NCBI GenBank assembly: GCA_018268515.1
Contig: JAFDWK010000010.1
Span: 93,792-157,791 of the forward strand
DNA from: Actinomycetota bacterium
Lineage (GTDB): Bacteria > Actinomycetota > Actinomycetes > Actinomycetales > Microbacteriaceae
Length of the DNA stretch: 64,000 nt
Reading direction: 5' to 3'
Below, one piece after another: positions 9,416-17,796 of the stretch. Position numbers and translations under genes: made by a program. Below the pieces are notes generated by a model that saw nothing but the letters and a program-made list of their open reading frames with translations, had not been told where the DNA came from and searched no databases. The stretch's first letter is position 1; every line of letters begins with the position of its first letter.

Positions 9416-10003
9416 TCAGCCCCAGTGCAGATCGGTGATCCGCGGCAGCGCGTGCTGCAGCTGCGCGAGCGGCGAGCCGTGACCGGCGCCGCCCTCCGCC
9501 CAGACGCGCAGCGACGAGAGCACCACGACCGCGTAGGCCGCGCCGAGCACGTCGGCCCGGATGCGTTCGACGCCCGCGCCGCGTGCGGCCTCGGCCAGGG
9601 CCGCGGCCAGCCGCCCCTGTCGCAGGGCGGACTCGCGCAGCAGCTCCTCGACGAGCCCCATGGCCTGCGCGTTGCCGAACGCGAGGGCCAGCGGATCCGG
9701 CTCCATCCCCTCCAGGATGGCCGCGAGCACCGTCTCGATCCCGGCCGCGTCGACTCCCGCGCCCGGAACAGCGAGCGCCGCCATCGCACGGTCGAGACGC
9801 TCGTCGAACCCCGACCAGAGCACATCGCTCTTGGACGAGAAGTAGTTGAAGAAGCTGGAACGGCTCACGCCGGCGCGCTGCGCGATGCCGGCGATCGAGG
9901 TGCCCTCGTACCCGGATTCCAGGAACAGCTCGCAGGCCGCCTCGGCGATCGTCTCGCGCGAGGAGACCCGGGGGCGGCCGACGCCGCGGGCAGGGGTGGT
10001 CAC
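9416..10003 (-). CDS. TetR-family transcriptional regulator
   Basis: The 195-residue protein has a TetR DNA-binding helix-turn-helix at about residues 12-58 ([40 protein letters not shown]) and an all-helical C-terminal ligand domain without a recognisable ligand signature. Start: GTG 10003 ([14 protein letters not shown]); an in-frame extension to 10099 would run into the lipB promoter region and is unlikely. It is divergent from lipB with an 85-base gap, so it may regulate itself, lipBA, or targets elsewhere. Neither the effector nor the target can be read from the sequence. Confidence 0.88.
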   Translation of the reverse strand: MTTPARGVGRPRVSSRETIAEAACELFLESGYEGTSIAGIAQRAGVSRSSFFNYFSSKSDVLWSGFDERLDRAMAALAVPGAGVDAAGIETVLAAILEGMEPDPLALAFGNAQAMGLVEELLRESALRQGRLAAALAEAARGAGVERIRADVLGAAYAVVVLSSLRVWAEGGAGHGSPLAQLQHALPRITDLHWG

Positions 10004-10088
10004 CCGGACACCGTATCGCGACGCGCCCACCCCGCCGTTCACCCCTATTATTGAACCGCATACAACAACTCGATCAGAAGGATCGGTC

Positions 10089-10730
10089 ATGCTCGACATC
10101 CAGACGGCGGGCCTCGCCCCCGACTTCGTCCCCTACCTCGACGGCTGGGAGCTGCAGCGCCGGGTCCACGCCGACGTCGTCGCCGGCACCCGCCCGGACA
10201 CGCTGCTGCTCCTCGAGCACGAGGCTGTGTACACCGCGGGCAAGCGCACCGAGCCTCAGGAGCGCCCGCAGGACGGCACCCCCGTGGTCGATGTGGACCG
10301 CGGCGGCAAGATCACCTGGCACGGCCCGGGCCAGCTCGTCGGCTATCCGATCGTCCGTCTCCCGGAGCCCATGGACGTGGTCGCCCATGTCCGAAGGCTG
10401 GAGCGGCTGCTGATCGATGTGCTGCGCCCCCTGGGCGTGGACGGATACCAGGTCGAGGGCCGCAGCGGCGTGTGGGTGCGCCGGCCGCTCAGCGAGGACA
10501 AGGTCGCGGCGATCGGCGTGCGCGTGCAGCAGGGCGTGACCATGCACGGGTTCGCGATCAATTGCGACAACACCCTCGCCGGCTTCCGCGGCATCATCCC
10601 CTGCGGCATCACCGACGCCGGCGTCACGACCGTCAGCGAGGTGATCGGCCGCGAGGTCTCCCCCGCCGACATCATCGATGCGGTCGCTGCCGCGTTCACC
10701 GCCGAGTACGCGGCTGAGGTCGCCGCGTGA
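10089..10730 (+). CDS. lipB: Octanoyltransferase LipB
   Basis: LipB moves octanoate from acyl carrier protein to the lipoyl domains of 2-oxoacid dehydrogenases and the glycine cleavage H protein. The 213-residue sequence carries the family motif [19 protein letters not shown] at about 80 and the catalytic Cys in [18 protein letters not shown] near 180. A conserved Lys occurs in KVAAIGVRV. Start: ATG 10089, preceded by AGAAGGATCGGTC. Its stop overlaps the lipA start (GTGA), so the two steps of lipoate synthesis are translationally coupled. Confidence 0.96.
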   Translation: MLDIQTAGLAPDFVPYLDGWELQRRVHADVVAGTRPDTLLLLEHEAVYTAGKRTEPQERPQDGTPVVDVDRGGKITWHGPGQLVGYPIVRLPEPMDVVAHVRRLERLLIDVLRPLGVDGYQVEGRSGVWVRRPLSEDKVAAIGVRVQQGVTMHGFAINCDNTLAGFRGIIPCGITDAGVTTVSEVIGREVSPADIIDAVAAAFTAEYAAEVAA

Positions 10731-11716
10731 GCGCCGCTCCCGAGGGCCGCAAGCTCCTGCGCCTGGAGATCCGCAACGCGGAGACGCCGATCGAGCGCAA
10801 GCCCGAGTGGATCAAGACCAAGGCGAGGATGGGCCCGGAGTACAAGGCCCTGCACTCGCTCGTGAAGGACGAGGGCCTGCACACGGTCTGCCAGGAGGCC
10901 GGCTGCCCCAACATCTTCGAGTGCTGGGAGGACAAGGAAGCGACGTTCCTCATCGGCGGGTCGCAGTGCACGCGCCGCTGCGACTTCTGCCAGATCGATA
11001 CCGGCAAACCCGACGCGTACGACACGGACGAACCGCGCCGTGTGGCCGAGAGCGTGCAGCAGATGGGATTGCGCTACGCCACGGTCACCAGCGTCGCCCG
11101 CGACGACCTCCCCGACACCGGCGCCTGGCTGAACGCCGAGACCGTGCGCAAGATCCACGAGCTCAACCCGAACACCGGTGTCGAGCTGCTGGCGAACGAG
11201 CACAACGCGGATCCGGCGTTCCTGGGGCAGATCTTCGACGCGCGTCCCGAGGTGTTCGCGCACAACGTGGAGACTGTGCCTCGCATCTTCAAGCGGATCC
11301 GGCCGGCGTTCAAGTACGAGCGTTCGCTGAATGTGATCACGCAGGGCCACGAGGCGGGGCTCATCACGAAGTCGAACCTCATCCTCGGTATGGGCGAGGA
11401 GCCGGAGGAGGTCGTGCACGCGCTGCAGGACCTGCACGACGCGGGCTGCGACATCATCACGATCACGCAGTACCTGCGCCCCACGCCCCGTCACCTTCCG
11501 GTGTCGCGCTGGGTGAAGCCCGACGAGTTCGTCGCGTTCAAGGAGGAGGCGGAGCGGATCGGGTTCCTCGGTGTGCTCGCGGGGCCCCTGGTGCGCTCCT
11601 CGTACCGCGCCGGCCGTCTGTGGGCGCAGTCCATGGTGTCGAAGGGTCGCGGGATCCCGCCGCATCTGGCGCACATCGCCGAGAGCGCGGACCTCGGCTT
11701 CGCCCAGGCTGTCTGA
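10727..11716 (+). CDS. lipA: Lipoyl synthase LipA
   Basis: LipA inserts two sulfur atoms into the octanoyl chain using radical SAM chemistry. Both iron-sulfur cluster motifs are present in the 329-residue protein: the auxiliary cluster [12 protein letters not shown] at about residue 57 and the radical [11 protein letters not shown] at about 84. The C-terminal segment [14 protein letters not shown], containing the Ser ligand motif RSSYRA, is intact. The GTG start at 10727 overlaps the lipB stop by four bases. Confidence 0.97.
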   Translation: MSAAPEGRKLLRLEIRNAETPIERKPEWIKTKARMGPEYKALHSLVKDEGLHTVCQEAGCPNIFECWEDKEATFLIGGSQCTRRCDFCQIDTGKPDAYDTDEPRRVAESVQQMGLRYATVTSVARDDLPDTGAWLNAETVRKIHELNPNTGVELLANEHNADPAFLGQIFDARPEVFAHNVETVPRIFKRIRPAFKYERSLNVITQGHEAGLITKSNLILGMGEEPEEVVHALQDLHDAGCDIITITQYLRPTPRHLPVSRWVKPDEFVAFKEEAERIGFLGVLAGPLVRSSYRAGRLWAQSMVSKGRGIPPHLAHIAESADLGFAQAV

Positions 11717-11728
11717 CCTGCCGTTCCG

Positions 11729-11838
11729 AGGTCGTTGAGCGAGCCCGGAGCTCCCGCGAGGAGCGGGACGCGGCCCCCCCTCGGGGAGGCCGCGTCCCGT
11801 GCCGGCCGGCTTGGGCCGGTCCTGAGCCTGCCGAAGGG
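11729..11838. repeat. Dispersed extragenic repeat copy
   Basis: Two arms of a repeat family flank the terminator hairpin: GAGGTCGTTGAGCGAGCC at 11729-11746 and CCTGAGCCTGCCGAAGGG at 11821-11838. Related arms recur at 39837-39861, 47029-47070 and 61891-61914 in this window. The family is non-coding except at the 39.8 kb copy, where it is read as the end of LeuC. Confidence 0.6.
11765..11798. terminator. Bidirectional terminator-like hairpin between lipA and the DUF2004-like gene
   Basis: An 11-bp perfect inverted repeat (GGGACGCGGCC, 11765-11775, with 11788-11798) encloses a C-rich 12-base loop. It lies between two convergent genes and has no clear U tract in either direction. Confidence 0.6.
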
Positions 11839-11869
11839 CGCTCGACGATCCCCCGGGATGAGCCCTGCG

Positions 11870-12370
11870 TCAGTCGGCGCTCATGACCGACAGCACCGAG
11901 CCGTCGGATCCGAAGTTCACCAGCAGCACGTCGTCATCGCCGTCGGCATCGAGCGTGTACTCGAGCACCGCGAACGGCTCGCTGCCACCGTGCTCGTCCA
12001 CGAGCAGCGTCATGCTCATCAGCCGCAGCGAGCGGATGATGTCGACGGCCGCGTCGCCGCTCACGTCGACCAGGTAGTCGTTCAGCTCATCGCCGTAGGC
12101 CTCCTGCTGCTGCAGGATGTACTCCGTGACCTCGCTCGTGCGGTCGTCAACCTCGGAGAGCATCCCGCGACGCGCCTTGTCGTCGATGTCCTCGAGCCCC
12201 GAGACGAATGCGGCGGCGATGTCGAGCGACTCGCCGGAGACGTCCTCCTGGTCGGGCGCCGTCAGATCGACGGTCAGGGCGTGGTCGCCGAACTCCACCG
12301 TCTCGGACCAGAAGATCGATCCGTCCGGTCCCGAGGACAGCAGTCCGAAGAAGTCGTGTTCGATCGCCAT
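11870..12370 (-). CDS. Conserved hypothetical protein, DUF2004-like
   Basis: The protein is acidic, 166 residues long, and has no signal peptide or membrane segment. It opens with MAIEHDFFGLLSSGPDGSIF and contains ALTVDLTAPDQEDVSGESLD, a helical middle part and C-terminal strands (VLEYTLDADGDDDVLLVNFG). The layout resembles DUF2004 proteins, whose function is unknown. Start: ATG 12370. It is a single gene convergent with lipA and upstream of nothing on its strand until ffh's divergent neighbourhood. The family call is tentative. Confidence 0.7.
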   Translation of the reverse strand: MAIEHDFFGLLSSGPDGSIFWSETVEFGDHALTVDLTAPDQEDVSGESLDIAAAFVSGLEDIDDKARRGMLSEVDDRTSEVTEYILQQQEAYGDELNDYLVDVSGDAAVDIIRSLRLMSMTLLVDEHGGSEPFAVLEYTLDADGDDDVLLVNFGSDGSVLSVMSAD

Positions 12371-12449
12371 AGGGCTATAAAACCAGCCTTGCGCGCAGGG
12401 CGGTAGTCCGTCGCGCGCGTGCCGTCCGCCGGTTCGGCGTCACCACGGT

Positions 12450-13325
12450 TCAGGACCCGACGAGCGCCTGCACGAACACGTGCGGCGTGAAGCCGGTGAG
12501 GTCGTCGATGCCCTCGCCCTGGCCGAGCAGCTTCACCGGGATGCCGGTGCGCTCCTGCACCGCCAGCACGAAACCGCCCTTCGCCGAGCCGTCGAGCTTG
12601 GTGAGCACGAGCCCGGTGACCCCCGCGTGCTCGAGGAACGCCTCCGCCTGCAGGACGCCGTTCTGACCGGTCGTCGCGTCGAGCACGAGCAGCACCTCGC
12701 TGATCGGCGCCTGCTTCTCCACGACGCGGCGGATCTTGCTCAGCTCATCCATCAGCCCGCCCTTGGTGTGCAGGCGCCCCGCGGTGTCGATGATCACGAT
12801 CTCGGTGCCCTCGCGCTTGGCGTAGTCCACGGTCTGGAACGCGACCGACGCCGGATCCTGACCGTGCTGCTGCGGGCGCACGATCGCGGCTCCCGCACGC
12901 TGCGCCCACGTCGCCAGCTGCTCGACCGCGGCGGCGCGGAACGTGTCCGCGGCACCGACGACGACGGAGCGCTGGTAGCCGCGCAGGAACTTGGTGAACT
13001 TGCCGATCGTGGTGGTCTTGCCGACCCCGTTCACGCCGACCACGAGCACCACGGCCGGCCGCTCGGTGAGCTTCAGCGTGGTGTCGAACTTCGCGAAGTG
13101 CTCCTCGAGCGTCTCCCGGAGCATCCGCTGCAGGTCTTTCGGATCCGTCGTGCGGTATCTGTCGACCTTGGCGCGCAGCTCATCGACCAGGCGTTCGGTG
13201 ATGTCGGGGCCGAAATCGGCCGTGAGCAGCGCCGCCTCGAGGTCGTCCCAGGTGTCCTCGTCGATCGTGGGCTTGACGAACATGCCGCGCAGCGCACGAC
13301 CGAGGGACCAGGACTTCTCCGCCAT
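12450..13325 (-). CDS. ftsY: Signal recognition particle receptor FtsY
   Basis: FtsY is the membrane-associated GTPase that receives Ffh-ribosome complexes. The 291-residue protein consists of the NG domain only: P-loop GVNGVGKTTTIGKFTKFLRG at about 100, DTAGRLHTKGGLMDEL, and TKLDGSAKGGFVLAV. It lacks the long acidic A domain found in proteobacteria, so membrane contact probably uses the N-terminal amphipathic helix. It lies 78 bases after smc on the same strand, the usual smc-ftsY pairing. Confidence 0.97.
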   Translation of the reverse strand: MAEKSWSLGRALRGMFVKPTIDEDTWDDLEAALLTADFGPDITERLVDELRAKVDRYRTTDPKDLQRMLRETLEEHFAKFDTTLKLTERPAVVLVVGVNGVGKTTTIGKFTKFLRGYQRSVVVGAADTFRAAAVEQLATWAQRAGAAIVRPQQHGQDPASVAFQTVDYAKREGTEIVIIDTAGRLHTKGGLMDELSKIRRVVEKQAPISEVLLVLDATTGQNGVLQAEAFLEHAGVTGLVLTKLDGSAKGGFVLAVQERTGIPVKLLGQGEGIDDLTGFTPHVFVQALVGS

Positions 13326-13403
13326 GCCTCCAGCCTACGGGGAGCGGCCCGGCGGATCCGGCGTGTTCGCCGACGGCACGCGGTCGGCCGTCGATGCGCA
13401 GGC

Positions 13404-16400
13404 TCAGACCGCCGCCGCGCGATCCCCGACGCGCTGGCCGACGACCGCCGAGACGCCGTCCTGGCGCATGGAGACGCCGTAGAGCGCGTCGGCGATCTCC
13501 ATGGTGCGCTTCTGGTGCGTGATCACGAGCAGCTGCGAGCTGGCGCGGAGCTGCTCGAACACCGTGAGCAGACGCCCGAGGTTGGCGTCGTCGAGCGCCG
13601 CCTCCACCTCGTCCAGGATGTAGAACGGACTGGGCCGGGCCTTGAAGATCGCCACGAGAAGCGCGACTGCGGCGAGCGATCGCTCCCCGCCGGAGAGCAG
13701 CGAGAGCCGCTCGATCTTCTTGCCGACCGGGCGCACCGCGACCTCGATGCCGGTGTTCAGCAGGTCATCGGGGTTCGTCAGGGAGATGCTGCCGGCCCCG
13801 CCCGGGAACAGCAGCGGGAACACCTCGCCGAAGGCCTGCCGGGTGTCCTCGAATGCCGACGCGAAGATCGTCTGCATGCGCTCGTCGAGCTCGGTGATGA
13901 TCGTGAGCAGATCCTGGCGGGTCTTGGTGAGGTCCGCGAGCTGCTCGGTGAGGAACGCGTGCCGCTGCTCGAGCGCCGCGAACTCCTCGAGCGCGAGCGG
14001 GTTCACGCGTCCCAGCTGGGCGAGCTTGCGCTCCGCCTCCTGCAGGCGGCGCTGCTGGATGCGCCGGTCGAAGGGGATCCCGCTCACGGAGTGCGCGGGA
14101 GTGCCGTCCTCCGTCGAACGGCGCTCGCCCGCTTCGGCCGATGCCGCGCGCTCGTCGCCCGCTTCACGCTCTTCCTCGGCGACCGCGGCGGCGCGCAGCT
14201 CTCGCGGGTCGGGCGCCACATCCGGATCGTGCGGAACCAGCTGATCCGGTCCATATTCCGCAACGAGAATATCTTCGTCCAGGGCGAGCTCCGACTGCAC
14301 CCTCTCGAGCAGGCTGGACAGGTGCAGCTTCTTCTCGTGGATCTGCAGTTCGAGCCCGTGCACGCTCTCGGTGAGCCCGGCGAGCCGCTCGCGGATCGAC
14401 GAGTCCTGTCGTCGCAGCTCGCCGAGTTCCGCGTTCTGCGCCGAACGCGCTGCCTCGGCGGCGGCCAGCGCGAGACGTGCCTCGGCGACGGAGCGATCGA
14501 CCGAATCCAGGATCCGCGGCAGTTCCGCGGCGACGCCCGACGCGGTCTCGCGCTGCGCGCGCCGGATCACCGCCCGCCGGGCGGACTCTGCGGCCGCCTC
14601 CCGCTCCCGCTCGCGCTGCCGTTCGAGGGACGCCACCCGGGCCTCGGCGGCGCGCACGCGCTCACGCATGGTCTCCACGCCGAGGCGAGCCTCGACCTCG
14701 GCCTCGCGTGCGGTCTCCAATGCCTCCAGCAGGCCGTCACGGGCCGACGCATCGAGCACGGGCCGCGGCACGGCCTCCGCCTCTGCGAGTGTGGTCTTCG
14801 CCGCGTCCGCATTCCGCTCCGCCTCCGCGACGGCCGATTGCGCCTGCGCGATGCCGGCTTCGAGGCGCTCGCATTCGGCGATCGCGGACTCGTGCTGCAC
14901 GGTCACCCGGTTGACCTGCTCGGTGTGCGCGGCGAGTGCGGCATCGTGCTCACGCAGGGTGCGCAGCGCCTCACGGGACACGCGTCGCGCGATCTCGAGA
15001 GCCTCGGTCGCGTCCTCGCGGGCCTCGCGCAGGGAATCGACGACGACGCGGACCTCATCGAGACGCTCGACCGCGGCGTCGCGTTCGGCGACGAGCTCGA
15101 GCCGGGAGCGCTCGCCGCCGGATCCGGTGTGCAGGGTGTGGGCGGTGAGCACCTCGCCGGCACGGGTGACGATCGTGAGCGGCACCCCGGCGGCGGCGAC
15201 GGCCGCCGCGTGCGCGGACCGTGCCGCGGCGAGGTCTTCCACCACCACGACGTGCGAGAGGATGCCGAGGATGCCGGACGGTGCGGTCACGACCTGGGTC
15301 GCCGGCGTCGCCCCGGCGATCCCGGCGTCGGAGACCGCGATCGAGGCACCCGCTGCGATGACGATCTCGTACGCGCCCGCCGTGCCGTCGTCGCCGGCCA
15401 GGGCGAAGGCCGTGGCGGCGTCGTCCACGAGCACGCCCTCCGCGAGCGGGCCGAGCACGGCGGCGATCGCCGTCTCGAATCCGGGCGTGACCTGCACGGC
15501 GTCGCCGACGAGACCGCGCACGCCCGCGTGGCCGGCGGCGACGATCTCTGCGGCGCCACCGGTGACGGCGATGGCGCTGCCGAGGGCGGCGGCCTTCGCG
15601 GTGAGCGCCTCGGACTCGCGTTCGGCGGCGTGCAGCCTTTCGCGCAGTTCGCCGAGTGCGGTCTCGGCCGCGACGGCCCGGTTCTGCGCGCGCTCGTATG
15701 CCTCTGCATGCTCGGCGGCGGTGCCTTCAGGGGCGTCGCCCTCCTCGATCCGCTCCCGTGCCTCCGCGGCCTGGCGGCGACGCTGATGGGCGGCTTCGAG
15801 GGCGTTGGCCTGACGGAGCCCGGCGCCGCGGACGGCGGCCAGGGCGGACGCCGCCGCCTCCGCCTGCCCCCGCAGCGTCGTGAGGCGCATGTCGTGCGCG
15901 GAGACCAGCGCGCTCTGCTCGGCGATGTCGACATCCAGCGCGTCGAGCTCCGCGCGCGCGTTCGAGACCTCGCGGCTCGCCTCGTGCGCCGCGTCCTGAG
16001 AGCGGCCGATCCCCGAGGAGATCTCCGCGACCTCGTCCTTCGCCTCATCGATCGCGGCCTGCGTCACCGTCACCGCCGTCACCGCGGCATCGTCCTCGTC
16101 GGATCCGAGCAGTGCGAGCCGCTGGTTGGCGAGCGTGAAGAGTCCGCGCATGCGCTCCTGCACCTGCTCCAGCCCGAACGCGACCCGGCGCGCCTCGTCG
16201 ACCGCGGCGGAGTTCTGCAGCGCCTCGAGCCGAGCGATCTCGGCGCGCACCGCATCGGCCTGCTCGCTCAGCACCACGCGCTCGGCGTGGCGCTCATGCT
16301 CGTTGCGGGTGTGGTCGGCGAGCGCCGTGCGCAGCGTCACCACATCGTCCGCGAAGATCCGCGCCTTGGCGTCGCGCACGACCGCGGCGATGGTCTGCGC

Positions 16401-17042
16401 CTCGCGGGCGATCTCGGCCTGACGCCCGAGCGGCTTCAGCTGACGACGGATCTCTCCGGCCAGATCGCTGAGCCGGGTCAGGTTGGTCTCCATGGCGTCG
16501 AGCTTGCGAAGGGTCTTCTCCTTGCGGCGCCGGTGCTTGAGGATGCCCGCGGCCTCCTCGATGAACCCGCGGCGGTCCTCCGGCGAGGCCTGCAGCACCG
16601 TGTCGAGGCGGCCCTGGCCGACGATGACGTGCATCTCCCGGCCGAGGCCCGAGTCGCTCAGGAGCTCCTGCACATCGAGCAGCCGGCAGCCCTCGCCGTT
16701 GATCGCGTAGTCGCTGGATCCGTTGCGGAACAGCGTGCGACTGATGGTGACCTCGGCGTACTCGATCGGCAGCGCTCCGTCGCTGTTGTCGATCGTGAGC
16801 TGCACCTCCGCGCGCCCGAGCGGCCCGCGCGTCGACGTGCCGGCGAAGATGACGTCCTCCATCTTGCCGCCGCGCAGGGTCTTGGCGCCCTGCTCCCCCA
16901 TCACCCAGGCGAGCGCGTCGACGACGTTGGACTTGCCGGATCCGTTCGGCCCGACGATGCAGGTCACGCCCGGCTCGAAGGCGAACGTCGTCGGCTGCGC
17001 GAAGGACTTGAACCCCTTGAGGGTCAGGCTCTTCAGGTGCAT
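13404..17042 (-). CDS. smc: Chromosome segregation protein SMC
   Basis: SMC is the ATPase of the condensin-like complex that organises and segregates the chromosome. The 1212-residue protein has the N-terminal P-loop GPNGSGKSNVVDAL at residues 31-44, two long coiled-coil arms rich in Ala/Glu/Arg, a central hinge (about 500-650; HAGVRGLVGDAVQVTPGFET), the signature LSLLSGGERSLAAVALL, and Walker B YILDEVEAALDDANLGRLL. An unusual acidic linker of about 60 residues rich in Glu/Ala/Ser interrupts the C-terminal arm near 950. Start: ATG 17042 (MHLKSLTLKGFKSFA); a GTG two codons upstream is also possible. Confidence 0.96.
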   Translation of the reverse strand: MHLKSLTLKGFKSFAQPTTFAFEPGVTCIVGPNGSGKSNVVDALAWVMGEQGAKTLRGGKMEDVIFAGTSTRGPLGRAEVQLTIDNSDGALPIEYAEVTISRTLFRNGSSDYAINGEGCRLLDVQELLSDSGLGREMHVIVGQGRLDTVLQASPEDRRGFIEEAAGILKHRRRKEKTLRKLDAMETNLTRLSDLAGEIRRQLKPLGRQAEIAREAQTIAAVVRDAKARIFADDVVTLRTALADHTRNEHERHAERVVLSEQADAVRAEIARLEALQNSAAVDEARRVAFGLEQVQERMRGLFTLANQRLALLGSDEDDAAVTAVTVTQAAIDEAKDEVAEISSGIGRSQDAAHEASREVSNARAELDALDVDIAEQSALVSAHDMRLTTLRGQAEAAASALAAVRGAGLRQANALEAAHQRRRQAAEARERIEEGDAPEGTAAEHAEAYERAQNRAVAAETALGELRERLHAAERESEALTAKAAALGSAIAVTGGAAEIVAAGHAGVRGLVGDAVQVTPGFETAIAAVLGPLAEGVLVDDAATAFALAGDDGTAGAYEIVIAAGASIAVSDAGIAGATPATQVVTAPSGILGILSHVVVVEDLAAARSAHAAAVAAAGVPLTIVTRAGEVLTAHTLHTGSGGERSRLELVAERDAAVERLDEVRVVVDSLREAREDATEALEIARRVSREALRTLREHDAALAAHTEQVNRVTVQHESAIAECERLEAGIAQAQSAVAEAERNADAAKTTLAEAEAVPRPVLDASARDGLLEALETAREAEVEARLGVETMRERVRAAEARVASLERQREREREAAAESARRAVIRRAQRETASGVAAELPRILDSVDRSVAEARLALAAAEAARSAQNAELGELRRQDSSIRERLAGLTESVHGLELQIHEKKLHLSSLLERVQSELALDEDILVAEYGPDQLVPHDPDVAPDPRELRAAAVAEEEREAGDERAASAEAGERRSTEDGTPAHSVSGIPFDRRIQQRRLQEAERKLAQLGRVNPLALEEFAALEQRHAFLTEQLADLTKTRQDLLTIITELDERMQTIFASAFEDTRQAFGEVFPLLFPGGAGSISLTNPDDLLNTGIEVAVRPVGKKIERLSLLSGGERSLAAVALLVAIFKARPSPFYILDEVEAALDDANLGRLLTVFEQLRASSQLLVITHQKRTMEIADALYGVSMRQDGVSAVVGQRVGDRAAAV

Positions 17043-17146
17043 GGGCACGCTCGGCGATCGGCGGAGTTCACGGCGTCTACGCTATCGCGGCGGCTCCTGC
17101 GCCCGTGCGGGAAACGCCCGAGGTCCAGGCATTTCTGGGAATGCGC

Positions 17147-17176
17147 TTGACGACCGCTGTGAAATCCCGCTAGCGT
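17147..17176 (+). promoter_or_regulatory. Housekeeping promoter for the leader ORF/GNAT operon
   Basis: A TTGACG -35 hexamer (17147-17152) and a TAGCGT -10 (17171-17176) are separated by 18 bases. The predicted start of transcription is near 17183, about 335 bases before the first full-size gene, so a long 5' leader is made. Confidence 0.65.
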
Positions 17177-17210
17177 GGCAAACCCTGAGCCGAGAGAGGA
17201 GGTTGCCGAC

Positions 17211-17300
17211 ATGATGATTCGCACTGATGTCACCCCATTCCGCGGGATCGATGCGTCTTCGGCGACTTCCGCCGGCCTCCGCGCGCGCCACGCCGCGTAG
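17211..17300 (+). CDS. Putative 29-residue leader peptide upstream of the GNAT operon
   Basis: This is a short ORF of 29 codons plus TAG that starts MMIRTDVTPFRGI and ends LRARHAA. It has one of the best ribosome-binding sites in the window (GAGAGGAGG at 17193-17201, about 9 bases from the ATG) and lies about 28 bases from the predicted transcription start. It has four Arg codons, three of them near its end or middle, and no run of a single amino acid. A small hairpin CCGGCC-TGA-GGCCGG (17321-17335) follows. It resembles a regulatory leader ORF. The peptide is unlike anything I recognise, so a chance ORF remains possible. Confidence 0.5.
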   Translation: MMIRTDVTPFRGIDASSATSAGLRARHAA

Positions 17301-17517
17301 CAGGCGCATCCTCCCTCGTCCCGGCCTGAGGCCGGTCTGACGCCTCGCGCGTCCGCGATCCGATCCGCGTTCCTCGCGTCGATCTCCGATCGCCTGCCCG
17401 ATCCGAGCACCATGCCCGGATCCGCTCCCACACCCGTGACACGTCTCGGCGTCCCACCGGACGACCCTGCCGTGGAGCGAAACCGCCTTCCGGCATGACC
17501 AACGAAAGCGAATCACC
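17301..17517 (+). other. Untranslated leader between the leader ORF and the first operon gene
   Basis: These 217 bases carry no further convincing ORF. A 6-bp hairpin lies at 17321-17335, and the stretch is rich in GATC/GATCCG-type words that could fold locally. No known riboswitch class was recognised. It separates the leader ORF from the GTG start at 17518. Confidence 0.45.
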
Positions 17518-17796
17518 GTGAACACCGCATTGCACGCTTCGCCTCCCACCGAGTCGACGCAGAGCGCTCACTCCGAGCGCGACCTGTCCATCCAGCTCCC
17601 CCGCGAGGAGGAGCTGCGCAACCTGTCGTTCGTGCAGCGCGTGGCGCTGCGCGTCGCCCTGCACCTCATCGTGCGGTCACGGCCTGCGACACCGGATCAG
17701 GCCCGCACGGCACTGGCCGAGGCCCGACGCCTGCGACTGCTGCAGGAGTACGAGACCGGCCGTCTGGCCCAGGCCCCGACCCGGCAGGTGCTCTGA
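17518..17796 (+). CDS. Small hypothetical protein coupled to a GNAT acetyltransferase
   Basis: This is a 92-residue soluble protein of unknown function. The N-terminal 25 residues are Ser/Thr/His-rich and probably disordered; the rest is predicted helical and basic (LRNLSFVQRVALRVALHLIV, LAEARRLRLLQEYETGRLAQ). Start: GTG 17518, with a weak ribosome-binding site (GAAAGCGAA). Its stop overlaps the ATG of the acetyltransferase (TGATG), so the two are translationally coupled and probably work together. I do not recognise the family. Confidence 0.72.
   Translation: MNTALHASPPTESTQSAHSERDLSIQLPREEELRNLSFVQRVALRVALHLIVRSRPATPDQARTALAEARRLRLLQEYETGRLAQAPTRQVL

Noticed and set aside
9372-10088. A palindromic TetR operator in the TetR-lipB gap
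   Set aside because: The 85-base gap is AT-richer but I found no convincing inverted repeat to call.
11765-11798. A 6C RNA because of the C-rich loop
   Set aside because: There is only one stem with a C run, not the two C-rich hairpins of 6C RNA; its place between convergent genes fits a terminator.
12480-17150. A 1556-codon open frame on the plus strand opposite ftsY and smc
   Set aside because: It is a mirror of two well-supported minus-strand genes; its composition (Arg/Gly/His-rich, no domains) is that of antisense reading in GC-rich DNA.
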